Assembly: GCA_002345965.1 (NCBI GenBank)
Contig: DDTF01000006.1
Coordinates: 1-9,030 of the forward strand
DNA: 9,030 nucleotides
Direction of reading: 5' to 3'
Origin: Flammeovirgaceae bacterium UBA2371
GTDB taxonomy: Bacteria; Bacteroidota; Bacteroidia; Cytophagales; Cyclobacteriaceae
Below the pieces are notes generated by a model. It ran no database searches, was not told the origin of the DNA, and worked only from the letters and a program-made list of their open reading frames with translations. Shown piece by piece: positions 1 through 6,961 of the stretch. Position numbers and translations under genes: made by a program. Numbering within the stretch: the stretch's first letter is position 1; the number at the start of each line of letters is the position of its first letter.

Positions 1-1209
1 TCAATCTCCCTTCTCCAACGCCTTCAGCCGCTTTTTGGCGTCCTTCCAGGCTTCGTCTTTGCGGTTGGACTTCTTCTTTACTTCCTCAAAGTAATTCCTG
101 GCGGCCACATTGTCGCCTTGTTTGTGACTTATTTCTCCAAGGGCAATCAGTGAAAACAAATAATACCCCGACTCTGTAGCATCAATTTCTTTGGCATACT
201 TCACCACCATCTCGTAATATTTTTTGGCCTCATCCAGTTGCTGCCTGCGCTCATACATCTGCCCCAGGAAGAAAGCCGCATACCTGCCACTGGTGGCCTC
301 GTAGCCTACCATCCCACTGTCGATGCGCTGGATAATCTGCTTGCTCTGCAACTCCATATCTTCAGAAAAGCCTCCCCTGCCATACAACATTCGGGCATAA
401 TAGCGATGAAAATAAGGGTTGTCAGGATAGGTTTCATGGAGGTACTCAGACAGTTGGAATGCCCTCGCCTGCTTGTTCTCATAACTGTTGAGAATGCGCA
501 TCAACCACACCATGGCCTCTGTGCGCGTATAGAAGGCATTGTAAGAAACCTCAGTGAGCTGCTCCAAACCCAATTGTTTATCGCCTTTTCTGAAAAACCA
601 CAGCAAGGGCTTTAGGGCTGGGTAATTTTCAGGAACCCAAACTGAAAAATAATTATACAATGCATCGCCAAACAGCAGCTCTACACTAAGGTCCTGCTTC
701 TGTTTGCTTTCCTCCAGGTAATTCAATGCTGTTTTACCGGTTGTTGCAGCTTTTCTCCAGTTTTTTCTTTCTTCATCTGCATACAGGCGTCCCTTAAATC
801 CATAGGCGGCTGCCAAAAAAAAGGCTGCCTCTATCCGATACTCAGGGGATTTTTTGTGGAGGTTCTCAGCTACCATAATGGTGCTGTCCATATAAGCTAA
901 AAACTTGTCATCATAGGCTGTGACTTTAGTATTGGGCATTATTTTCCACCATTCACTGAGGCCAAGTAAAAAATAAGGAAGCGGATGCCATGCATACTTT
1001 TGTTTAAACCACCTGAACTGTTGCTCGGCTTTTTCGAACTTAAAGTTGTAGAGGTCGTTGAGGGCCTGCGTGGCTTCTATTTGAATGCGTATGTCATTGA
1101 TCAGGATAAGGGTAGTATCCTTTTTTTCCTGAGCAAAGGCAGCAGGACTGGCAAAAATAATTGACAGTAAAACAAAAATCTTAATATTGCCCACGCTAGC
1201 TTTAATCAC
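1..1209 (-). CDS. Secreted tetratricopeptide-repeat (TPR) protein
   Basis: This is a 402-residue protein and the gene is complete, with its stop codon at the window edge. Residues 1-26 form a signal peptide: a short basic start, a hydrophobic stretch (about 10-20) and an AFA|QE cleavage site. The mature protein is probably periplasmic or envelope-associated. The rest is predicted alpha-helical. TPR-like helix pairs are visible at about 48-84, 309-340 and 348-382 (pattern A..YF..V). Aromatic-rich stretches occur near 66-88 and 186-206. No catalytic motif is visible, so a scaffolding or protein-binding role is the family expectation only. The start codon is GTG at 1209-1207. A stop lies in frame at 1225-1227 with no ATG between, and a second GTG five codons in is an alternative start. 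The gene is divergent from the membrane-protein gene at 1268. A motif around 199-222 resembles the IML2/TTC39 family (see findings). Confidence 0.85.
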   Translation of the reverse strand: MIKASVGNIKIFVLLSIIFASPAAFAQEKKDTTLILINDIRIQIEATQALNDLYNFKFEKAEQQFRWFKQKYAWHPLPYFLLGLSEWWKIMPNTKVTAYDDKFLAYMDSTIMVAENLHKKSPEYRIEAAFFLAAAYGFKGRLYADEERKNWRKAATTGKTALNYLEESKQKQDLSVELLFGDALYNYFSVWVPENYPALKPLLWFFRKGDKQLGLEQLTEVSYNAFYTRTEAMVWLMRILNSYENKQARAFQLSEYLHETYPDNPYFHRYYARMLYGRGGFSEDMELQSKQIIQRIDSGMVGYEATSGRYAAFFLGQMYERRQQLDEAKKYYEMVVKYAKEIDATESGYYLFSLIALGEISHKQGDNVAARNYFEEVKKKSNRKDEAWKDAKKRLKALEKGD

Positions 1210-1267
1210 TTTTGAAAAACGGTTTCAAATAAACAAAATATTAACGCCTAAACAGTAAAAACCATTC

Positions 1268-1900
1268 ATGGAAACGTCAACAGAGCGCGAATCGTTATAC
1301 GAAACTGATAAACGGCTGGCTTTTATTCTGCTCTGTTTGCTCACCTTTTTGGTGTTGTTTGCAAAAAAAACGTTTGTAGAAAGCGAAACAGCCGTATTTG
1401 AATTCTTGCAGGACAGACCTGAGGGCAGCTTTTTACAAATTTTCACTGCAGTTCAATACCTGACCATCCCTCTGGTTTACCTCTGGAAATTCACCGTCAT
1501 CTCCTTCGTGATCTGGATTGGCTGTTTCATGTTTGGCTACAAGGTCACCTATGGCAACTGCTGGTCTGTAGCGCTTGTCTCAGAGTTTGTATTTATCATT
1601 CCAGAGATAATTAAAATAGGATGGTTCATGTTGATCGATACTGACCCCGCTTACAATGCGGTATTAAATTTCTATCCCCTGGCCATGATCAACCTGTTTG
1701 ATGCTGAGTTGCTTCCTAAAAGATACATCTATCCCCTCAAAGCTTTAAATCTTTTTGAGCTGATTTATTGGGGCCTACTGATCCTGGGTGTTCATGCATT
1801 TGCTAAAAAGAAAAAATCGATAGCAGCCCTGATCGTAATCTCTTCCTATGTTCTCCTCTTTTTGGTCTGGCTGGTCTTTTACACAATCGTTTATAATTGA
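1268..1900 (+). CDS. Multi-pass inner-membrane protein, Yip1-like
   Basis: This is a 210-residue integral membrane protein. Hydrophobic segments lie at about 17-32, 58-92 (probably two passes), 98-121, 158-178 and 185-207. A charged cytoplasmic-type N-terminus precedes them and a KKKK cluster (180-183) sits between the last two. There is no signal peptide. The pattern of about five close-packed helices, a hydrophilic loop before 150, and the PLKALNLFELIYWGL stretch (155-169) recalls bacterial Yip1-domain (YIP1 family) proteins, whose biochemical role is not established. This fold assignment is inference from memory, and the safe label is conserved-type membrane protein. The ATG at 1268 follows an A-rich leader with no Shine-Dalgarno sequence. 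The gene is divergent from the TPR gene (58 nt between starts) and convergent with the aminotransferase, with only four bases between the two stop codons. Confidence 0.8.
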   Translation: METSTERESLYETDKRLAFILLCLLTFLVLFAKKTFVESETAVFEFLQDRPEGSFLQIFTAVQYLTIPLVYLWKFTVISFVIWIGCFMFGYKVTYGNCWSVALVSEFVFIIPEIIKIGWFMLIDTDPAYNAVLNFYPLAMINLFDAELLPKRYIYPLKALNLFELIYWGLLILGVHAFAKKKKSIAALIVISSYVLLFLVWLVFYTIVYN

Positions 1901-1904
1901 TCTG

Positions 1905-3005
1905 TTAGCGTGCAAAAAATGATTTCACCTGCTCGACCACCCAGGCCACCTGCTCTTCAGTAAGACCCGGCCACATAGGCAAACTCAATACGGTCTCAGC
2001 CAGATTCTCACTGATCGGAAAATCGCCTTTTTTAAAATTCAATGCGGTATACGCTCCCTGCAAATGGGGAGGAACAGGGTAGTGTACCATAGTACCTATT
2101 CCTTTTTGGAATAGAAATGATCTCAGGGCTTCGCGCTGCTTGGTTCTGATTACAAACAAATGAAAAACCGAGCCTTCCGTTTGGGGTGGCAAAATAATAT
2201 CCCCAACACCTTTCATTTCGTTGAAATAGGTTTGTGCAACTTCTTTTCTCTTCTCATTCCATTTGGTCAACTTCTTCAACTTCACCCTCAGTATAGCAGC
2301 CTGCAATTCATCAAGCCTCGAATTAAAACCTTGTATCGGATTGATAAACCGATCTGTTGAACCATAATTTCTAAGAACCAATGCCTTCTCATAAAGCTGT
2401 TTGTCATTGGTAGTAATGGCCCCGCCATCGCCAAGTGCTCCAAGATTTTTGGTGGGATAAAAGCTGGTGGCATTGCAATTACCAATGGATCCTGTCATAC
2501 TGTCTTTCCAGTATGCACCTTGACCTTGTGCATTGTCTTCTATTATTTTCAATTCATGACGTGTGGCCATTTCAGTGAGCAACGTCATGTTGCAAACTGC
2601 CCCATAGAGATGAACCGGCAAAATGGCTTTTGTGTGGGTGGTTATCGCTCCCTCTACCTTTTTCAGGTCCAACAGCATGTCCTGACCTGCATCCACGGGA
2701 ACAATCGTGGCACCCACCTGTGAGATGGCCAGCCAGGTGGCAATGTAAGTATGTGCAGGCACCACCACCTCATCTCCGGCACCGATGCCAAGAAGCCTCA
2801 ACGACAGGGTAAGTGCATCCAAACCACTGGCCACGCCTACGCCATAACGGGCTCCAGAATAGGCTGCATACTCTTCCTCAAAAGCTTCAACCTCAGTCCC
2901 GAGTATGAATTGTCCCCTTTTGTAAACCCCGTCTATAGCCTTTTCCACCTCAGATTTAACCTGATCATGGGCGTATTTCAGCGAACAGAAGGGAACTGAT
3001 GTCAT
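1905..3005 (-). CDS. DegT/DnrJ/EryC1/StrS sugar aminotransferase (FdtB/QdtB-like)
   Basis: This is a 366-residue PLP-dependent fold-type I aminotransferase of full family length. Enzymes of this family transfer an amino group, usually from glutamate, to a keto-sugar on a nucleotide carrier in the cytoplasm. Visible landmarks are the N-terminal GQFILGTEVEAFE segment (31-43), a GLDAL cofactor-phosphate region (61-65), EDNAQ (156-160) with Asp157 placed to contact the pyridine nitrogen, and SFYPTKNLGALGDGGA (181-196) with Lys186 as the expected Schiff-base lysine. FNSRLDELQAA (227-237) and HYPVPPHLQ (308-316) follow. The FYPTKNLGALGDGG and HYPxPPHLQ wording is typical of the dTDP-3-keto-6-deoxyhexose 3-aminotransferases (FdtB, QdtB, TylB/DesV group) rather than WecE, but the substrate is not proven. 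No other nucleotide-sugar gene (rmlA/B, fdtA, fdtC) is in the window. The gene starts at an ATG behind an A-rich stretch and is divergent from the GT117 gene. Confidence 0.93.
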   Translation of the reverse strand: MTSVPFCSLKYAHDQVKSEVEKAIDGVYKRGQFILGTEVEAFEEEYAAYSGARYGVGVASGLDALTLSLRLLGIGAGDEVVVPAHTYIATWLAISQVGATIVPVDAGQDMLLDLKKVEGAITTHTKAILPVHLYGAVCNMTLLTEMATRHELKIIEDNAQGQGAYWKDSMTGSIGNCNATSFYPTKNLGALGDGGAITTNDKQLYEKALVLRNYGSTDRFINPIQGFNSRLDELQAAILRVKLKKLTKWNEKRKEVAQTYFNEMKGVGDIILPPQTEGSVFHLFVIRTKQREALRSFLFQKGIGTMVHYPVPPHLQGAYTALNFKKGDFPISENLAETVLSLPMWPGLTEEQVAWVVEQVKSFFAR

Positions 3006-3089
3006 TTTTTACCGTACTAAAGGTTAATTTATTGATGCCAAGCTACATAAACCACAAAATGTGCTCAAAAGACTGTGAACATAATTCCT

Positions 3090-3097
3090 TATTTTCG
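3090..3097 (+). promoter_or_regulatory. Possible -7 promoter element for the GT117 gene
   Basis: TATTTTCG matches the Bacteroidota -7 consensus TAnnTTTG at all but one position and lies 30 nt before the ATG at 3128. I see no TTG or TTTG at the expected -33 distance, so the call is weak. The rest of the 122-nt divergent spacer (3006-3127) shows no clear operator or hairpin and no clear -7 element for the aminotransferase gene. Confidence 0.3.
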
Positions 3098-3127
3098 CCA
3101 CTTCAACTGAATTTTTGACGTCACAAT

Positions 3128-6076
3128 ATGAATTTTCAAAGAACAAATAACATAACAGGTTGGATCACATTTGCGATAGCTCTCATTACTTATTGGCTTA
3201 CGTTTGAAGAAACGGCCAGCTATTGGGATTGTGGTGAGTTCATTGCCGTCTCTTATAAACTGGAAGTTCCTCACCCCCCCGGAGCCCCGCTTTTTCTATT
3301 GTTGGGTCGTATTTTTTCTTTCCTGGCCATGGGGGATGTTACCAAGGTAGCTTTTTGGATCAATTTCATGAGCGTACTGGCTTCCGCATTTACCATCCTT
3401 TTCCTTTTCTGGTCAATTACACTTTTTGGGAGAAAAATGATGAATGCTGCCCAATCAGATTCCTTTTCAGTTGAAAAAACCATCTTATTAATGGGAGCCG
3501 GATTGATTGGTGCTCTTTCTTATACCTTCTCAGATTCTTTCTGGTTTTCGGCTGTAGAAGCTGAGGTGTATGCCATGTCTTCCTTTTTTACTGCTTTTGT
3601 GGTTTGGGGAATATTAAAATGGGATGTGATTGAAGATGAAAGCAAAGCCAACCGCTGGCTGATTCTGATAGCCTACATGATGGGCCTTTCCATCGGTGTG
3701 CACATGCTCAACCTGGTGACGATTCCCGCATTAGGGCTGATTTATTACTTTAAAAAATATAAACCTTCCCAATGGGGCATTGTAGCTGCCCTACTGTTCA
3801 GTGTGGGTATCATCATTTTTATCAACGACTTTATTGTTCCAGGACTTCCTTCTTTGGCAGGAAACTTTGAAGTGTTTTTTGTCAATACCCTTGGGTTGCC
3901 ATTTGGATCAGGCGCAATCGTATTTGGGTTGATCATTATTGGGGCACTGGTATTTGGCATTCGATACAGTCATTTAAATAACAAGCCCCTGTTGAATACA
4001 TTTTTATTATCAACCGCTTTTATCCTCATAGGCTATTGCTCTTATGCTACTATTGTAATCCGATCAAATTATAATCCGCCCATCAACGAAAACGCACCGC
4101 GTGACGTGATGAGTTTTGTGAGCTATCTGAAACGCGAGCAATATGGAAGCAGACCTTTAATGTTTGGGCCTTTGTTTACCTCACAGCCTATTGATGTAAA
4201 ATATGGTGCTCCCCTTTACAGAAAAGGTAAAGACCGCTATGAAATAGCCGACCGCAAATTTGAATATGTATATGACAAGGAAACTTTCTTTCCCAGGGCA
4301 TGGAGCTCCGATTATGCTGATTCTTATAGAAACATTATTGGATTAAGGGAGGGCCAGGTGCCAACATTTGTTGATAACCTTTATTACATGTTCAAGCATC
4401 AGATAGGACAAATGTTTGTTCGCTATTTCATGTGGAATTTCGCTGGGCGAGAAAGTGATGAACAAGGTGCAGATTGGCTGGGTCCAGGCGGTTGGTTTGA
4501 ACAACTTCCATCTTCACTGGCCAACAACGGAGGTCGCAACAATTTCTTTATGATCCCTTTTATCCTTGGGATTATTGGGATGTTTTATCAATTCGTCAAA
4601 GACACTAAAAACTTTGCAGTTGTGGGCCTCCTTTTTGTTATGACAGGTGTGGCCATTGTGGTTTACCTCAATTCACCACCAGTAGAACCCCGTGAACGAG
4701 ATTATATCTATGCGGGCTCCACATATGCCTTCGCGTTCTGGATTGGGTTTGCAGTGATTGCAATTGGTGAAACCTTCACCAAGTACTTAAAAAACATGAA
4801 GGCTTCTGCCATTGCTGCCCTTTTAATTGGCGCTTCGGCACCTGTGCTAATGGCTACAGAAGGATGGGATGATCACAACCGATCTGATAGATTCTTTTCT
4901 GTAGACTCAGGTAAAAATTATCTGGCATCTTGTGCCGAAAATTCAGTTTTATATACCGGTGGCGATAATGATACTTTCATGCTTTGGTATGCCCAAGAGG
5001 TTGAAGAGTTTAGACAAGATATGCGCGTGTTGGTGTTGAGCTACTTCAATACTGACTGGTACATTGAGCAATCCATGCGCAAAATGAACGATAGTGAACC
5101 GCTCAAATACACACTTACACTTCATGACTATCGCCAGGGAGGTCCAAATGATTATCTGCCTTTTGTTGATCTCAAATTGAAATCCATAGACCTGCAGCAA
5201 TATCTTGATTTGTTGAGCAAAAATCATCCGCAATTACGCAACGATGACAGAAACATTGTTCCTAGTAAGATACTTACATTAAAAGTGGATAAAGCTGCTG
5301 TAATTGCTTCAGGCATTATACCTGAAGGCATGGACAGCCTGGTGGTGGATCAGATGCAATTCAGGCTAATCGGTGGAGGATTGGAGAAAAAAGATTTGGC
5401 CATGCTCGATATGTTGGCTACCAACAATTGGGAAAGACCTATCTATGTAAACCATACATCGTTGTCTCAGTTTAAAGTTGACCTGAGCCCCTATGCAATT
5501 CAGGAAGGAAACACGAGCAGGATACTTCCAATTCGTAATCCCAATCCAAGAAAAGAATTTGTGAATGCAGATCTTAGTTATGATAACTTGATCAATAAGT
5601 GCTCCTATCGCGGATTAAATGATCCTACCGTTTACTACTCGGAGGATTACAGGAACTTCGTTTTGAACCATAGAAGTTCTTTTAATACAGTAGCGCAAGC
5701 ACTCATTGACAAAGGTGATCTGGAGAAAGCAAGAAAAGCATTGTTATTCAGCATTGAAAAAATGGCAGATGTGGCGGTGCCTTATGACCACACAGCAGCA
5801 GAAACAGTCAATCTACTTTTTCAGGTAGGCGAAAAAGAGAAAGCCATTGAAATCGCCAACATCATTGGTGAACGTGCCGATGAGATGGCTGCATACCTGA
5901 TTGGCAAAGGATACGGCCTAACCATAGACCTGAGAAAGAACATCTACATCCTTGGAGAATTGCAAAGCACTCTGCTTGAAAACGGAGAGTCGGAATTGGC
6001 AACTAAATTTGAAGAGATGTACGATCGTCACGTTGGTAGTCTTCAAATCAACAACACCTCACCACAAAACTATTAA
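3128..6076 (+). CDS. DUF2723 / GT117 GT-C-type membrane glycosyltransferase
   Basis: This is a 982-residue protein of the Bacteroidota DUF2723 family, now grouped as glycosyltransferase family 117 and distantly like protein O-mannosyltransferases. Residues 1-310 carry about nine membrane helices (roughly 10-26, 52-68, 74-100, 118-135, 144-160, 176-207, 215-236, 256-277, 288-305). A second hydrophobic block lies at 471-573. The first external loop holds SYWDCGEFIA (31-40) and HPPGAP (49-54). By analogy with GT-C enzymes, Asp34 and Glu37 are the candidate catalytic or metal-binding acids. Other conserved-looking stretches are SAVEAEVYAM (141-150), PPVEPRERDYIYAG (517-530), GGDNDTFMLWY (611-621) and NNWERPIYV (766-774). 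The C-terminal part (about 575-982) is soluble, and its helical end (about 852-965) looks TPR-like. The enzyme would sit in the inner membrane and glycosylate proteins or glycans on the periplasmic side. This is family-based; acceptor and donor are unknown. A strong terminator follows directly. Confidence 0.93.
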   Translation: MNFQRTNNITGWITFAIALITYWLTFEETASYWDCGEFIAVSYKLEVPHPPGAPLFLLLGRIFSFLAMGDVTKVAFWINFMSVLASAFTILFLFWSITLFGRKMMNAAQSDSFSVEKTILLMGAGLIGALSYTFSDSFWFSAVEAEVYAMSSFFTAFVVWGILKWDVIEDESKANRWLILIAYMMGLSIGVHMLNLVTIPALGLIYYFKKYKPSQWGIVAALLFSVGIIIFINDFIVPGLPSLAGNFEVFFVNTLGLPFGSGAIVFGLIIIGALVFGIRYSHLNNKPLLNTFLLSTAFILIGYCSYATIVIRSNYNPPINENAPRDVMSFVSYLKREQYGSRPLMFGPLFTSQPIDVKYGAPLYRKGKDRYEIADRKFEYVYDKETFFPRAWSSDYADSYRNIIGLREGQVPTFVDNLYYMFKHQIGQMFVRYFMWNFAGRESDEQGADWLGPGGWFEQLPSSLANNGGRNNFFMIPFILGIIGMFYQFVKDTKNFAVVGLLFVMTGVAIVVYLNSPPVEPRERDYIYAGSTYAFAFWIGFAVIAIGETFTKYLKNMKASAIAALLIGASAPVLMATEGWDDHNRSDRFFSVDSGKNYLASCAENSVLYTGGDNDTFMLWYAQEVEEFRQDMRVLVLSYFNTDWYIEQSMRKMNDSEPLKYTLTLHDYRQGGPNDYLPFVDLKLKSIDLQQYLDLLSKNHPQLRNDDRNIVPSKILTLKVDKAAVIASGIIPEGMDSLVVDQMQFRLIGGGLEKKDLAMLDMLATNNWERPIYVNHTSLSQFKVDLSPYAIQEGNTSRILPIRNPNPRKEFVNADLSYDNLINKCSYRGLNDPTVYYSEDYRNFVLNHRSSFNTVAQALIDKGDLEKARKALLFSIEKMADVAVPYDHTAAETVNLLFQVGEKEKAIEIANIIGERADEMAAYLIGKGYGLTIDLRKNIYILGELQSTLLENGESELATKFEEMYDRHVGSLQINNTSPQNY

Positions 6077-6080
6077 GCAT

Positions 6081-6128
6081 AGTTAAGCCATTGTCTTCTT
6101 TTAGAAGGCAATGGCTTACTATTTTTTT
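6081..6128 (+). terminator. Rho-independent terminator of the GT117 gene
   Basis: The left arm AAGCCATTG (6085-6093) pairs perfectly with CAATGGCTT (6109-6117). Inside it, T6094 and G6108 form a wobble pair and CTTC (6095-6098) pairs with GAAG (6104-6107), closing a TTTTA loop. AGT (6081-6083) can pair with ACT (6118-6120) if T6084 bulges. A run of seven T (6122-6128) follows at once. The stem begins five bases after the GT117 stop codon, and only the plus strand has a proper T-run. The 3' side of the stem and the T-run overlap the final codons and stop of the convergent methyltransferase gene. Confidence 0.9.
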
Positions 6129-6895
6129 ACAATCAGAAATAAATCCAACGCGGAAGCTGCATCGTCTGTTACAGGATAATTCTCGTGGGTGATGCCCGCC
6201 ACCAATTGGTCGTCCGCATCTTTCAATTTGTTGCGATTCCACCGATTCAGCAATTCATATGGAATCTTTAAAATGCCAGCGGGTAGTTTGTGTTGAAGAT
6301 CAAAAATATCAAATCGCGCTATCCGGGCTACAGATTTTTTATTTTTCTCGTAATAGGCCATCACTTTGGCGTCACCCGTAATGCCTTTCATTTCAGCCTC
6401 AGTGAAATGCTGCCTGGCAAGTGAAAGCAGCTCGTCAGAAGTATACTCGCGAATATGCCAGGGGTTTCTTGTGAGAGACATTACCCTATTAGGTGTGGTG
6501 AGGTAGGCCTTGCCTCCAGGCTTCAATACCCGATTGATCTCCTGCAGAAAAAAAGAATCATCTTCAATATGTTCAATCACCTGAAAACTGATCACAGTAT
6601 CAAAACTATCGCTGGCCAGATCTGTAAAGGGTGGGATATTGCCACTTAAAAACTTTCCTTCCGGAAATTTTATTCGGAGCCTTTTAATTACCTCCTCGAT
6701 CTTATCAATGGCAGTATAACTTTCCGCTTTGTTCATCACCAACTCAATGCCTCGGCCTTCTCCGCATCCTACCTCCAGCACCACGCCATTAATGTAATCC
6801 TCTACTGCAACATATGCTTTCAACAATCGTTGATGAAGTGGATTGTCTGATGGAAGCCGGTCTGATGTGATCTCCGTGGTAAATACTTTGCCCAT
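6119..6895 (-). CDS. Class I SAM-dependent methyltransferase
   Basis: From the ATG at 6895 this is a 258-residue cytoplasmic protein with a Rossmann-type methyltransferase domain. Motif I is LEVGCGEGRG (40-49). Asp64 in TAIDKIEE is the acidic residue expected to bind the ribose hydroxyls of SAM. FDTVISFQVIEHI (98-110) is the strand 4 region, and VLKPGGKAYLTTPN (123-136) is the motif typical of Methyltransf_11/25 enzymes. NPWHIREYTSDEL (144-156) is common in methyltransferases found near surface-polysaccharide genes, so a glycan or small-molecule substrate is plausible but not shown. The reading frame could open six codons earlier at a TTG (6913-6911). That codon overlaps a good minus-strand -7 promoter element, and the sequence MGKVFTTEITSDR reads like a natural N-terminus, so I chose the ATG. 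The gene is convergent with the GT117 gene and divergent from the GWxTD gene. Confidence 0.9.
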   Translation of the reverse strand: MGKVFTTEITSDRLPSDNPLHQRLLKAYVAVEDYINGVVLEVGCGEGRGIELVMNKAESYTAIDKIEEVIKRLRIKFPEGKFLSGNIPPFTDLASDSFDTVISFQVIEHIEDDSFFLQEINRVLKPGGKAYLTTPNRVMSLTRNPWHIREYTSDELLSLARQHFTEAEMKGITGDAKVMAYYEKNKKSVARIARFDIFDLQHKLPAGILKIPYELLNRWNRNKLKDADDQLVAGITHENYPVTDDAASALDLFLIVKK

Positions 6896-6910
6896 TAGAT
6901 TTCTTTGGCG

Positions 6911-6918
6911 CAAAATTA
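6911..6918 (-). promoter_or_regulatory. -7 promoter element for the methyltransferase gene
   Basis: Read on the minus strand this is TAATTTTG, an exact match to the Bacteroidota -7 consensus TAnnTTTG. It lies 15 nt before the ATG at 6895, which implies a leader of about ten bases. No convincing -33 TTG/TTTG is seen at the usual spacing. It covers the alternative TTG start at 6913-6911, which argues against that start. Confidence 0.5.
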
Positions 6919-6943
6919 AGTCAATCCATTAGATTTATCGTTG

Positions 6944-6951
6944 TAATTTTG
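6944..6951 (+). promoter_or_regulatory. -7 promoter element for the GWxTD gene
   Basis: TAATTTTG is an exact match to the Bacteroidota -7 consensus TAnnTTTG, ten bases before the ATG at 6962. Transcription starting a few bases downstream would give a very short leader. No clear -33 element is visible. It is the mirror image of the element at 6911-6918. Confidence 0.5.
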
Positions 6952-6961
6952 TCTACCTCAT

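Noticed and set aside
238..615. 125-codon plus-strand open frame
   Set aside because: It lies wholly inside the TPR gene on the opposite strand, its translation has no recognisable features, and the TPR frame has a signal peptide and helical repeats.
815..822. Run of eight A in the TPR gene as a possible frameshift or phase-variation site
   Set aside because: The reading frame is intact across it, it encodes ordinary Phe-Phe codons plus flanking bases, and nothing suggests an alternative product.
1225..1446. 73-codon minus-strand open frame just upstream of the TPR gene
   Set aside because: It is antisense to the start of the membrane-protein gene, has a low-complexity Ser/Asn-rich translation, and is best read as a shadow frame.
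4949..5233. 94-codon minus-strand open frame inside the GT117 gene
   Set aside because: It is antisense to conserved GT117 sequence (GGDNDTFMLWY region), and no promoter or protein motif supports it.
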